DNA of 49,322 bases from assembly GCA_002379985.1 (NCBI GenBank), contig DFVG01000031.1:1-49322 (forward strand). Reading direction: 5' to 3'. Both the position numbers and the translations under genes were made by a program. Of this stretch, positions 23,976 to 33,023 are shown one piece after another. Origin of the DNA: Flavobacteriaceae bacterium UBA4166 (GTDB lineage Bacteria; Bacteroidota; Bacteroidia; Flavobacteriales; Flavobacteriaceae). Within the stretch, counting starts at the first letter, position 1. Each line of letters starts with the position of its first letter. The notes beneath the pieces are model-generated. The model saw only the letters and a list, made by a program, of their open reading frames with translations, ran no database searches and was not told the origin of the DNA.

Positions 23976-26900
23976 ATGATCTATTTTTTTGGGGCTGAAA
24001 AAGCCGAAGTTTTTGCGGTTCAAACATCACAAGAGCTCACTGCGGAAGATATTCAAAAATTAGAATGGCTTTTCGGAGATCAACCCTTGCTGTCACAATC
24101 CGCCCTAGCGGATTTTTTTGTAGGCCCTAGAAAAACCATGATCACCCCATGGAGCACCAATGCGGTTGAAATTACGCAGAACATGCAAATAAAAGGAATC
24201 CTTAGAATTGAAACTTTTAAGCAGGTTAACGAAGCATTTACTGACTACGACCCTATGCTCGAACAAAAATACAACCAGCTCGATCAAGATATTTTTACCA
24301 TTGATATCGAACCGGCGGCAGTCCTAGAGATTGACGACATTGCTTCTTATAACCAACAAGAAGGATTGGCCCTCAGCGAAGATGAGATTCTTTATCTGGA
24401 AGCACTTTCAGAAAAATTGAACCGAAAACTTACTGATAGCGAAGTGTTTGGTTTCAGCCAAGTAAACAGTGAGCATTGTCGCCATAAAATCTTCAACGGA
24501 ACTTTTGTGATCGATGGCAAAGAAATGGACGCTTCTTTATTCCAATTAATAAAGAAAACCTCTGAAGCGCATCCCAATGATATCGTTTCAGCCTATAAAG
24601 ACAATGTGGCTTTCATTAAAGGTCCTAAAGCGATACAATTTGCTCCTAAACGTCCTGATCAACCGGATTTTTATCAAAACACACCCTTCGACAGCGTCAT
24701 CTCACTGAAGGCTGAAACCCATAACTTTCCAACCACGGTAGAGCCATTCAACGGGGCTGCTACCGGAAGTGGTGGTGAAATTAGAGACCGTCTTGCTGGT
24801 GGAAAAGGATCGCTTCCGCTAGCAGGTACTGCCGTGTATATGACATCGTATTCACGACTAGAAGAAAATCGGCCATGGGAAAAAGCCATGCCCGAGCGCG
24901 ATTGGCTTTACCAAACACCGCTTGATATTCTTATTAAGGCCAGTAATGGAGCCTCTGATTTCGGAAATAAATTTGGCCAACCATTAATTGCAGGATCGGT
25001 ACTCACCTTCGAGCACGAAGAAGAGGCCCGAAGACTCGGTTTTGACAAAGTGATTATGCTTGCTGGCGGCATTGGCTACGCAAAAGCTTCTCAAGCATTG
25101 AAAGACACTCCCGAAACCGGAGATCAAGTGGTGTTGTTGGGGGGCGAAAATTATCGCATCGGAATGGGCGGAGCCGCAGTTTCAAGCGCCGACACCGGAG
25201 AATTTGAAAGTGGCATTGAACTGAATGCGATCCAGCGCTCCAACCCCGAAATGCAAAAGCGAGCGGCCAATGCTATTCGCGGAATGGTTGAAAGCGAAGA
25301 GAATCCTATTGTTTCCATCCATGATCACGGTGCCGGTGGACATCTTAATTGCTTAAGTGAACTGGTAGAGGAAACGGGTGGTCATATAAACCTTGACAAA
25401 CTTCCAGTGGGAGATCCTACCCTATCAGCTAAAGAATTGATAGGGAATGAGTCGCAAGAGCGAATGGGGCTCGTCATTGGGAGAAAAGATATTGAAACGC
25501 TCAAACGCGTGGCGCAACGAGAACGTTCTCCTATGTATTCCGTTGGAGAAGTTACCGGAGATCACAGATTCTGTTTTGAAAGTGCTACTACAGGAGAAAA
25601 ACCTATGGATTTCCAGCTGGCAGACATGTTCGGGAGTTCTCCAAAAACCATCATGAACGATCGATCTGTGAAAGTCGATTATAAAGCGCTTGATGTTTCA
25701 TCAGAAGATCTAAAGAAGGAGGTCTATCAACTCCTACAATTAGAAGCTGTAGGTTGTAAAGACTGGTTGACCAACAAAGTGGATCGTTGTGTTACCGGAC
25801 GCGTAGCAGCACAGCAATGTGTTGGTCCGCTTCAACTTCCGCTAAACAATTGTGGTGTCATGGCCTTGGATTATGAAGGAAAGAATGGCGTGGCTACTTC
25901 CATCGGGCATTCTCCTATCAGTGCCTTGGTAGATCCGGTGGCAGGATCGCGTAATTCTGTTACGGAAGCATTGACAAACTTAGTTTGGGCACCCCTAGAA
26001 AAAGGACTCCAAGGGGTATCGCTTTCTGCGAACTGGATGTGGCCTTGTAATAATGAGGGAGAAGATGCTCGTCTTTATCAGGCCGTACAGGGTATTAGCG
26101 AATTTGCCATTGAGTTGGGCATCAACATCCCCACAGGTAAAGACTCACTGTCAATGAAACAGAAATATAAAGATGGTGAGGTGATCGCTCCGGGAACCGT
26201 GATCATATCTTCTGTAGCCCATTGTAACGACGTCAATAACATAGTAGAACCCGTACTTAAAAAGCATAAAGGCAGCTTGATCTTTATCGATTGGTCACAA
26301 GAGGAACGAAAGCTGGGCGGCTCTTCTTATGGTCAAATTAAAAACCGCATTGGTAACGAGGTTCCTACAGTGAGCAGCGCTTCTTACGTAATAAAAGTGT
26401 TCAACACCATACAACAACTGATCAAGAACGAGCAGATTGCTGCGGGACATGATATTGCTTCGGGCGGACTTATTACCACCTTGCTAGAAATGTGTTTTGC
26501 CGATACTACAGTAGGAGCAACAATTAACCTATCTGCCCTCGGAAAGGATTTGCCCTCTGTTTTATTTGCTGAAAACTGTGGCGTGATCATTCAAGCCAAC
26601 GATGATGACGTGGTTACGGCGCTCCTTTCGGAACAGAATATTGAACACCACATTATTGGTGCTGCGACCAATACAGGAGCATTGCAGATTAGATTTGGAG
26701 CAGAAACGCTTGATTTCAATATTGCCGAAGCACGCGATGTTTGGTATCGCACCTCCTACTTATTAGATCAGCAACAAAGCGGAAAAGAAAAAGCACTTGA
26801 GCGTTTTGAAAACTACAAACAACAGCCATTACAGTTTAACTTTCCGAAGCACTTCAACGGTGCCAAACCAACACTGCCAACAACAGAAAAACGCATAAAA

Positions 26901-27638
26901 GGAGCAATCCTTCGAGAAAAAGGTAGCAATAGCGAACGTGAAATGGCACAAGCCATGCATTTGGCCGGGTTTGATGTGAAAGATGTTCACATGACCGATC
27001 TGATCGAGGGACGCGAAGATTTGAAAGACATACAGTTTATCGCTGCCGTGGGTGGTTTTTCTAATAGTGATGTCTTGGGAAGCGCTAAGGGTTGGGCCGG
27101 AGCTATTAAATATAATGAACGTGCCAATAAAGCAATAAACGACTTCTTTGATCGGGAAGACACCTTGTCATTAGGGGTATGTAACGGTTGCCAATTATTT
27201 GTAGAATTGGGGTTGATCAATCCCAATCATGAAGAAAAACCAAAAATGCTTCACAATGATACTCAAAAATTCGAGTGCTCCTTTACGTCGGTGAAGATTC
27301 AGGAAAATCCTTCGGTAATGCTCGGAAATTTGGCAGGAAGTACTTTGGGAATTTGGGCCGCTCACGGGGAAGGTAAGTTTCATTTTCCCTATTCGGAAGA
27401 CAACTATCAGATCGTAGGGAAATACGGTTACGACAAACTTCCGGCCAATCCTAACGGAAGTGGTTTCAATACGGCTGCCATGTGTGATGACACAGGGCGT
27501 CATTTGGTGATCATGCCACACTTGGAACGTTCTACCTTTCCTTGGAACTGGGGCTATTATCCCGAAGATCGTAAAGACGAGGTGTCTCCGTGGCTGCAGG
27601 CGTTTGTAAATGCTCGAATCTGGCTGGAAAAGAAGTAA
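23976..27638 (+). CDS. purL: Phosphoribosylformylglycinamidine synthase, single-chain form
   Basis: PurL converts FGAR, glutamine and ATP to FGAM, the fourth step of purine synthesis. This is the long fused form of about 1220 residues. It combines a PurS-like N-terminus, two ATP-binding synthase halves and a C-terminal glutaminase. The motif SEHCRHKIF, at about residue 165, marks the first half, and LKAETHNFPTTVEPFNGAATG the ATP site. The class I glutaminase has its nucleophile Cys in SLGVCNGCQ near residue 1069 and its His in WAAHGEGKF. The ATG at 23976 is chosen over a TTG at 23943. The region just after the start codon (TTTGGGGCT at 23988-23996) is complementary to the loop of candidate small RNA 1. 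Confidence 0.97.
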   Translation: MIYFFGAEKAEVFAVQTSQELTAEDIQKLEWLFGDQPLLSQSALADFFVGPRKTMITPWSTNAVEITQNMQIKGILRIETFKQVNEAFTDYDPMLEQKYNQLDQDIFTIDIEPAAVLEIDDIASYNQQEGLALSEDEILYLEALSEKLNRKLTDSEVFGFSQVNSEHCRHKIFNGTFVIDGKEMDASLFQLIKKTSEAHPNDIVSAYKDNVAFIKGPKAIQFAPKRPDQPDFYQNTPFDSVISLKAETHNFPTTVEPFNGAATGSGGEIRDRLAGGKGSLPLAGTAVYMTSYSRLEENRPWEKAMPERDWLYQTPLDILIKASNGASDFGNKFGQPLIAGSVLTFEHEEEARRLGFDKVIMLAGGIGYAKASQALKDTPETGDQVVLLGGENYRIGMGGAAVSSADTGEFESGIELNAIQRSNPEMQKRAANAIRGMVESEENPIVSIHDHGAGGHLNCLSELVEETGGHINLDKLPVGDPTLSAKELIGNESQERMGLVIGRKDIETLKRVAQRERSPMYSVGEVTGDHRFCFESATTGEKPMDFQLADMFGSSPKTIMNDRSVKVDYKALDVSSEDLKKEVYQLLQLEAVGCKDWLTNKVDRCVTGRVAAQQCVGPLQLPLNNCGVMALDYEGKNGVATSIGHSPISALVDPVAGSRNSVTEALTNLVWAPLEKGLQGVSLSANWMWPCNNEGEDARLYQAVQGISEFAIELGINIPTGKDSLSMKQKYKDGEVIAPGTVIISSVAHCNDVNNIVEPVLKKHKGSLIFIDWSQEERKLGGSSYGQIKNRIGNEVPTVSSASYVIKVFNTIQQLIKNEQIAAGHDIASGGLITTLLEMCFADTTVGATINLSALGKDLPSVLFAENCGVIIQANDDDVVTALLSEQNIEHHIIGAATNTGALQIRFGAETLDFNIAEARDVWYRTSYLLDQQQSGKEKALERFENYKQQPLQFNFPKHFNGAKPTLPTTEKRIKGAILREKGSNSEREMAQAMHLAGFDVKDVHMTDLIEGREDLKDIQFIAAVGGFSNSDVLGSAKGWAGAIKYNERANKAINDFFDREDTLSLGVCNGCQLFVELGLINPNHEEKPKMLHNDTQKFECSFTSVKIQENPSVMLGNLAGSTLGIWAAHGEGKFHFPYSEDNYQIVGKYGYDKLPANPNGSGFNTAAMCDDTGRHLVIMPHLERSTFPWNWGYYPEDRKDEVSPWLQAFVNARIWLEKK

Positions 27639-27700
27639 GTCGTTTTTTATCATATTCAAAATTATGATTGGGTAAAATTTTCAAACCCGCAATTAAATAA

Positions 27701-27725
27701 TTCCTAAAAACACTATCTTTAGGAA
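27701..27725 (+). promoter_or_regulatory. Inverted repeat over the glgA -7 box and start site
   Basis: TTCCTAAA (27701-27708) and TTTAGGAA (27718-27725) form a perfect 8-bp inverted repeat with a 9-bp spacer. The predicted -7 box TATCTTTA (27714-27721) lies across its right arm, 5 bp before the glgA ATG. It could be an operator for a dimeric regulator or a 5' RNA hairpin. Confidence 0.45.
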
Positions 27726-27726
27726 T

Positions 27727-29154
27727 ATGAAAATTGTTCACTTTTCTGCCGAGTGCTACCCATTTGCGAAAGCGGGAGGCTTGGGAGATGTCGTTGGAGC
27801 GCTTCCGAAATACCTAAATCAAATTGGTCATCAAACTTCCGTACTACTCCCCTACTACGCGCGTATTGAACTTTCTGAAAATGAAAGATCGCTTTGCTTC
27901 TCAACTTCCGTAACTTTAGAAAACAACGAGTTTACTGCTTCCGTCTATAAAGTGACCGATGAAGATATTGGGTTTCCCCTTTTTTTGGTTTCGGTGGAAG
28001 GACTTACCGATAGACCAAATATCTATGGGTATGAAGATGACGCAAAACGATTTGTTGCGTTTCAGCGGGTGGGACTACAATTTCTAATGGCTCAAGACGA
28101 CCTGCCTGACGTCGTGCATGTACATGATCATCATACCGGACTCATTCCTTTTATGATGACGCAGTGTCCGGAATTTGAAAAATTGAAGGATATTCCCACT
28201 TTACTCTCCATCCATAATGCACAATATCAAGGTTCCTTTCCTCATGAATGGGGTGGCCTATTGCCGGAATTTCCCGAAACGCACGTCGGACTCCTAGATT
28301 GGGATGGTATGATCAATCCACTCGCAACGGCCATTAAAACAGCGTGGCGTGTCACGACCGTTTCACCTACCTATATGGAAGAATTGCAGCAACACGCCAA
28401 CGGACTCGAAGGATTATTGTCGCATGAAGCACAAAAATGCACCGGAATCCTCAATGGGATCGACACGGAGACCTGGAACCCGAAAACCGACCCATTTCTT
28501 GAAGCGAATTACGGAGTTAGTACCTTCGCCAAGGCGCGAAAGATCAATAAAACAAAGCTGTGCAACGCCCATAACCTAGATCCGGAAGTACCCTTGTTTG
28601 GATTTATTGGCCGATTGGTCTGGGAAAAAGGTGCCGATGTACTGGTTCAGGCCTTAGAAGAGGCTCTCAACAAATGGGAATTCAATGTGATTCTTTTGGG
28701 ATCTGGAGATCCCGCCTTGGAAGAACGTTTCAAGAACCTTAGCGAATGGTATCAAGGCAAGGTAGGTGCCTACATCGGCTACAAAGAGTCTATGAGCCAC
28801 GAGGTCTATGCCGGCGCCGATTTTCTGCTAATGCCGAGTCGGGTGGAACCGTGTGGCCTCAATCAATTGTATTCGTTTCGGTATGGATGTATGCCCATTG
28901 TTCGAAAAACAGGCGGATTGAAAGATACGGTCGTGGACATTAACGATGGCGGACTCGGTGTTACGCACGAAGAAACGGAAAGCGGTCAAATAGTTAGCGC
29001 CATAGAACGGGCACTGCAATTCTTTCCGAAGCAAACAGCATTCAGAAAAAAACAAAAAGAAATGATGCAAACAGATCATAGCTGGGAACACGCGGCCAAG
29101 AAGTATGCATCCCTATATCACGAATTAATTAAACCAGAAAGCAATGAACAATAA
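27727..29154 (+). CDS. glgA: Glycogen synthase
   Basis: GlgA adds glucose from ADP-glucose to the growing alpha-1,4-glucan chain in the cytoplasm. The 475-residue protein shows the GT5 hallmark KAGGLGDVVGALPKYL, with the ADP-glucose-binding Lys15 in a KxGGLGDV motif. Further GT5 features are VHVHDHHTGLIPF near residue 130, GILNGIDTETWNP near 240, the domain-opening FIGRLVWEKGADVL near 295, and PSRVEPCGLNQLYSFRYG near 375 with the catalytic Glu. The length is typical of the family. The glgC gene starts inside its last codons (11-bp overlap), so the two enzymes of glycogen synthesis are translationally coupled. Confidence 0.96.
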   Translation: MKIVHFSAECYPFAKAGGLGDVVGALPKYLNQIGHQTSVLLPYYARIELSENERSLCFSTSVTLENNEFTASVYKVTDEDIGFPLFLVSVEGLTDRPNIYGYEDDAKRFVAFQRVGLQFLMAQDDLPDVVHVHDHHTGLIPFMMTQCPEFEKLKDIPTLLSIHNAQYQGSFPHEWGGLLPEFPETHVGLLDWDGMINPLATAIKTAWRVTTVSPTYMEELQQHANGLEGLLSHEAQKCTGILNGIDTETWNPKTDPFLEANYGVSTFAKARKINKTKLCNAHNLDPEVPLFGFIGRLVWEKGADVLVQALEEALNKWEFNVILLGSGDPALEERFKNLSEWYQGKVGAYIGYKESMSHEVYAGADFLLMPSRVEPCGLNQLYSFRYGCMPIVRKTGGLKDTVVDINDGGLGVTHEETESGQIVSAIERALQFFPKQTAFRKKQKEMMQTDHSWEHAAKKYASLYHELIKPESNEQ

Positions 29155-30412
29155 AGCGATCTCAATTATCTTAGGAGGCGGACAAGGAAGTAGGCTATAT
29201 CCCTTAACAGCAACCCGATCGAAACCGGCAGTTCCTATCGCAGGGAAATACAGATTGGTGGATATTCCGATTTCTAATTGCTTAAATTCGGATATCAAGA
29301 GAATGTTCGTGCTGACGCAGTTTAATTCTGCTTCGCTGAACAAACACATCAAACACACCTATCAATTCAGCTACTTTAGTGATGCCTTTGTAGATGTATT
29401 GGCCGCAGAGCAAACACCCGAAAACAAAGGGTGGTTTCAGGGCACCGCAGATGCGGTTCGGCAGAGCCTGCATCATTTCAAAAACTATGAATCTGAATAC
29501 GTGCTGATCCTCTCGGGAGATCAGTTGTACCACATGGACTTCAATAAAATGATCGAGGCGCATGAAGCCAGTGGAGCCGAATTAAGCATCGCTACTCTTC
29601 CGGTGGATGCCAAGGCGGCTACTTCCTTCGGAATTTTAAAAGCAGATCACCAGCAATGGATCGAAAAGTTCATTGAAAAACCGGATGATTCGTTGTTACC
29701 GGATTGGACTTCCGAAGTGAGCGAAGAAATGAAACAACAAGATCGCCATTACTTGGCCTCCATGGGAATCTATTTATTCAACAAACAATTGCTTATTGAT
29801 GTCTTGAATGCTTCTGATGCAGATGACTTCGGAAAAGCAATTATCCCAAAATGTGTGGAAGAAAATAAAGTGTTAAGCTACGAATACACCGGGTATTGGA
29901 CAGACATCGGAAATATTGATTACTTCTTTGAAGCCAATTTAGACCTCACCCGAACGTTGCCGCAATTTAATTTGTTCGACAATAAGAATTCGGTCTTTAC
30001 ACGTCCGCGTGTCCTACCTCCTACCAAGGTGTCCGGAACGCAACTAGATCGGTCTCTATTAGCGGAAGGAAGTATTATTGAGGCAGAACGAATTGAAGAC
30101 TCCATTATTGGGGTACGCTCCAGAATTGGTAAAAGTACGGTGATCAAAAGATCGTATGTGATGGGGAACAACCGTTTTGAGAGTCAGAAAAGTCTGGACG
30201 AATGCGAAGCCAAGAATGTTCCGAAAATGGGGGTTGGAGATCATTGCCATATTGAGAACTGCATCATTGACAAGAACGCGCGTGTAGGAAATAATGTGAC
30301 GATTATTGGCACCCACGAGAAGGGAGAACAGGAAACTGCTTCTTATGTGATCAAAGAGGGAATCGTTGTCATTAAGAATGCTGCGGTCATCCCTGATGGA
30401 ACCACCATCTAA
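29144..30412 (+). CDS. glgC: Glucose-1-phosphate adenylyltransferase
   Basis: GlgC makes ADP-glucose from glucose 1-phosphate and ATP, the committed step of glycogen synthesis. The 422-residue protein starts with the nucleotide loop GGGQGSRLYPLTATRSKPAV (residues 11-30). It has the conserved YRLVDIPISNCLNSD segment, FQGTADAVRQ, and the catalytic-site Asp in LILSGDQLYHMDF. Sugar binding is marked by FIEKPDD. A C-terminal left-handed beta-helix (from about residue 290) mediates tetramer contacts and allostery. It overlaps the end of glgA by 11 bp. The phosphohexomutase at 12.9 kb could supply glucose 1-phosphate. Confidence 0.96.
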   Translation: MNNKAISIILGGGQGSRLYPLTATRSKPAVPIAGKYRLVDIPISNCLNSDIKRMFVLTQFNSASLNKHIKHTYQFSYFSDAFVDVLAAEQTPENKGWFQGTADAVRQSLHHFKNYESEYVLILSGDQLYHMDFNKMIEAHEASGAELSIATLPVDAKAATSFGILKADHQQWIEKFIEKPDDSLLPDWTSEVSEEMKQQDRHYLASMGIYLFNKQLLIDVLNASDADDFGKAIIPKCVEENKVLSYEYTGYWTDIGNIDYFFEANLDLTRTLPQFNLFDNKNSVFTRPRVLPPTKVSGTQLDRSLLAEGSIIEAERIEDSIIGVRSRIGKSTVIKRSYVMGNNRFESQKSLDECEAKNVPKMGVGDHCHIENCIIDKNARVGNNVTIIGTHEKGEQETASYVIKEGIVVIKNAAVIPDGTTI

Positions 30413-30418
30413 CTACCT

Positions 30419-30448
30419 TTGATTTTTGCCATTTATGTGGTACGTTTG
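30419..30448 (+). promoter_or_regulatory. Promoter of the carboxypeptidase gene, consensus type
   Basis: TTG (30419-30421), 19 bp, then TACGTTTG (30441-30448), a full match in both boxes and spacing. The predicted leader is about 60 nt. Another TACCTTTG lies at 30414-30421, overlapping the -33 element. Confidence 0.65.
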
Positions 30449-30511
30449 TAATCCTTCGGAAAACACGATAGATAATCGTTCGTAACCGACATACTTTCAA
30501 ATTCATTTGCT

Positions 30512-32908
30512 ATGAAATCATTACTACTTAGTTGCTTCTTATTGGCGAGCACATTGATGCTGGGTCAAGTTCAAGAAACCTATCAACGAGCAAAAATTCA
30601 TTATAATTCTGCTCAAGATCTAATTAACATGGAACGTTTGGGCGTTCCTATAGAACACGGAGTTCACAAGAAAAATCACTTCTTCATTTCTGAGTTTTCA
30701 GTGTCAGAATTAGATAAGGTTCGCCAAGCAGGATATGAGGTGGAAGTATTAATTGAAGATGCCAAAGCACATTTTCTTGCACAAAACCGCAATCCCATAC
30801 CCCCTCAAAAGAATCCAACGTGTACGGGGGGCGGGACTATCGATTATACCACTCCCGTGAACTTCGAATTTGGCTCTATGGGCGGCTATCTTACCTATCA
30901 AGAATTACTGGATGAATTGGATGAAATGCATGCCCTTTATCCCGACTTGATTACGGAAAAGGCTAATATTTCTACGTTTCTTACGGAAGGACAACCGGAT
31001 GCTTCGACGACTCCCCCGATTGGCGGAAATGGTATCAAGTGGGTGAAGATTAGTGATAACCCAAACAGTACTTCAGAAGGAGAACCGCAAGCCTTGTATA
31101 CTGCCATTCACCATGCGAGAGAACCGGCCTCACTTTCACAACTTGTTTTCTACATGTGGTATCTCTTGGAAAATTATGATAGCGATCCCGAAATTGCCGC
31201 ACTGCTTGATAATACCGAACTCTATTTCGTTCCTGTAATCAATCCGGATGGGTATCTCTACAATGAAAAAACCAATCCTTCGGGAGGTGGATTCTGGCGA
31301 AAGAACAGAAATAACGGAAACGGTGTCGACAACAATCGAAACTATGAATATTTTATTGATGGAGACCCCAGTAATGGCATGTGGGGTGGGGAAGGTTCTT
31401 CCGGGAATCCAAGTAGTGAAACCTACCGCGGAACGGCGCCATTTTCTGAAATTGAAAATCAAGCCATGAAGTGGTTTGCCGAGAACCATAATTTTGTAGT
31501 GAATCTCAATGCTCATACTTCCGGAGATCTACTGCTATATCCACATGGGTATACCAATAATCAACCCACCGTAGACGATCCCATTTTTAAAGCTATTTCT
31601 GCCGAAATGGTCTCTCAAAATGGGTTTGCCAATATTTTATCTTCTGAATTATATCCCGCCGCGGGAGATAGCGATGATTTTTTCTACGGAACCGTGGGAA
31701 CACATGATAAAATCTTTGCGATGACTCCGGAAATTGGTCCTTCATTTTGGCCTCCCAGCAGTCAAATTATAGGGATCTGTAAAGGAATGATGTATATGAA
31801 CCTTACCGCAGCTCGTGTTTCAGGAAACTTTGCAGAAATCACCGATACCGCTCCACAGTATACAGGAGATCAACCCACCGCGAACGCCACCTTTAATATC
31901 AAAAGATTAGGGTTGAGCGGAACCGGAAATTTCACCGTTAGCCTACAGGCGGTTTCGGGAAATATTTCGGCTGTTGGAAATCCTGTTTCTTTTACTGGAA
32001 TGGAGATACTGGACGAATCGAACGGTTCTATATCGTACACGATGACTCCCGGAACTCAAAGCAATGACATTGTTAGCTATGAGTTGATCATTGACAATGG
32101 AAGCTATGAAACTTCGTACTTGATCGAGAAACGCTTTGGAGCTTTATCTGCGGTATTTGAAGATCCAGGAGATAGTGTTACCGATAATTTCGATAATAAT
32201 GGATGGGGCGTTACCACAAGTGAATTCGTGTCGCCTTCTAGCAGTATTACTGATTCTCCTTCCGGAAACTATCAAAACGATGCCAATGAAACGATCGCAT
32301 TAAGTGACCCTATCGATCTTACGGAAGCAATTGGCGCCAACGTAACCTTTTATGCGAAGTGGGAGATCGAAAACAACTTCGACTACGTGCAAATAGAAGT
32401 TTCCACGAATAACGGCAGTAGCTGGGTGCCACAATGTGGAAATTATACTAATCCCGGAAGTACTAATGGATCACAACCTACCGGAGAACCGCTTTATGAC
32501 GGATTTCAATCAGAATGGGTTTTAGAAGAAATCGATCTAAGTGATTATCTAGGGGAAAATGTTTTAATTCGTTTCCAGTTACGGTCTGATGGTGGTGTGC
32601 GAGAAGACGGGTTCTATTTTGATGATCTCACGGTTAATATTGTAGAGGAAAGCATTTTGGACGTTTCAGATGTCACAGCAACCGCTTTCGGCATCTACCC
32701 AAACCCTGTCCAGGACCAACTGCAAATCGTGACTCCGGAAACAAACTACGGAATTCAAATTTATACGCTTCAGGGGCAATTGGTAAAGACCAAAACAGAT
32801 CTTTCCGAAAGCACTACGATAGACACCAGCGCGCTGTCTCAAGGCATCTATCTTGCCGTTATCGCTTCCGAAGCTACGCGTCAATCTTTCAAGCTGGTGA
32901 AGCAATAA
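30512..32908 (+). CDS. Secreted M14 zinc carboxypeptidase with T9SS sorting domain
   Basis: This 798-residue protein has a signal peptide (about residues 1-18, LMLGQ) and a propeptide-like region. An M14 carboxypeptidase domain spans about 120-430. The zinc ligands are visible: His and Glu in AIHHAREPASLSQL and the third His in NLNAHTSGDLLLYP. The catalytic Glu is in MTPEIGPSFWPP. The substrate-contact element NPDGYLYNEK and the NRNNGNGVDNNRNY block also match. A C-terminal region of about 370 residues holds beta-sandwich domains and ends with a T9SS type A domain (YPNPVQDQLQIV to FKLVKQ). It probably trims external peptides whose products could be taken up by family 5 binding proteins such as that at 7.6 kb. 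Confidence 0.93.
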   Translation: MKSLLLSCFLLASTLMLGQVQETYQRAKIHYNSAQDLINMERLGVPIEHGVHKKNHFFISEFSVSELDKVRQAGYEVEVLIEDAKAHFLAQNRNPIPPQKNPTCTGGGTIDYTTPVNFEFGSMGGYLTYQELLDELDEMHALYPDLITEKANISTFLTEGQPDASTTPPIGGNGIKWVKISDNPNSTSEGEPQALYTAIHHAREPASLSQLVFYMWYLLENYDSDPEIAALLDNTELYFVPVINPDGYLYNEKTNPSGGGFWRKNRNNGNGVDNNRNYEYFIDGDPSNGMWGGEGSSGNPSSETYRGTAPFSEIENQAMKWFAENHNFVVNLNAHTSGDLLLYPHGYTNNQPTVDDPIFKAISAEMVSQNGFANILSSELYPAAGDSDDFFYGTVGTHDKIFAMTPEIGPSFWPPSSQIIGICKGMMYMNLTAARVSGNFAEITDTAPQYTGDQPTANATFNIKRLGLSGTGNFTVSLQAVSGNISAVGNPVSFTGMEILDESNGSISYTMTPGTQSNDIVSYELIIDNGSYETSYLIEKRFGALSAVFEDPGDSVTDNFDNNGWGVTTSEFVSPSSSITDSPSGNYQNDANETIALSDPIDLTEAIGANVTFYAKWEIENNFDYVQIEVSTNNGSSWVPQCGNYTNPGSTNGSQPTGEPLYDGFQSEWVLEEIDLSDYLGENVLIRFQLRSDGGVREDGFYFDDLTVNIVEESILDVSDVTATAFGIYPNPVQDQLQIVTPETNYGIQIYTLQGQLVKTKTDLSESTTIDTSALSQGIYLAVIASEATRQSFKLVKQ

Positions 32909-32931
32909 GAAATTGAAGTTGAACACATTGA

Positions 32932-32963
32932 CAAAATGGAGCTGCTACAATGGCTCCATTTTG
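32932..32963 (+). terminator. Probable terminator after the carboxypeptidase gene
   Basis: A perfect 11-bp stem, CAAAATGGAGC/GCTCCATTTTG, with a 10-base loop lies 24 bp after the stop codon. The T run after it is short, so termination may be moderate. Confidence 0.6.
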
Positions 32964-33023
32964 CATTATTACTGAAAAAACTAAATATTTTTCGCTATTT
33001 TGTAAAGCCGAAAAATATAACTG

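Noticed and set aside
32835..32908. C-terminal VIASEATRQS of the carboxypeptidase as a trace of an inserted palindromic repeat
   Set aside because: The sequence resembles translations of some dispersed repeats, but it also fits the normal end of a T9SS sorting domain and no palindrome is present.
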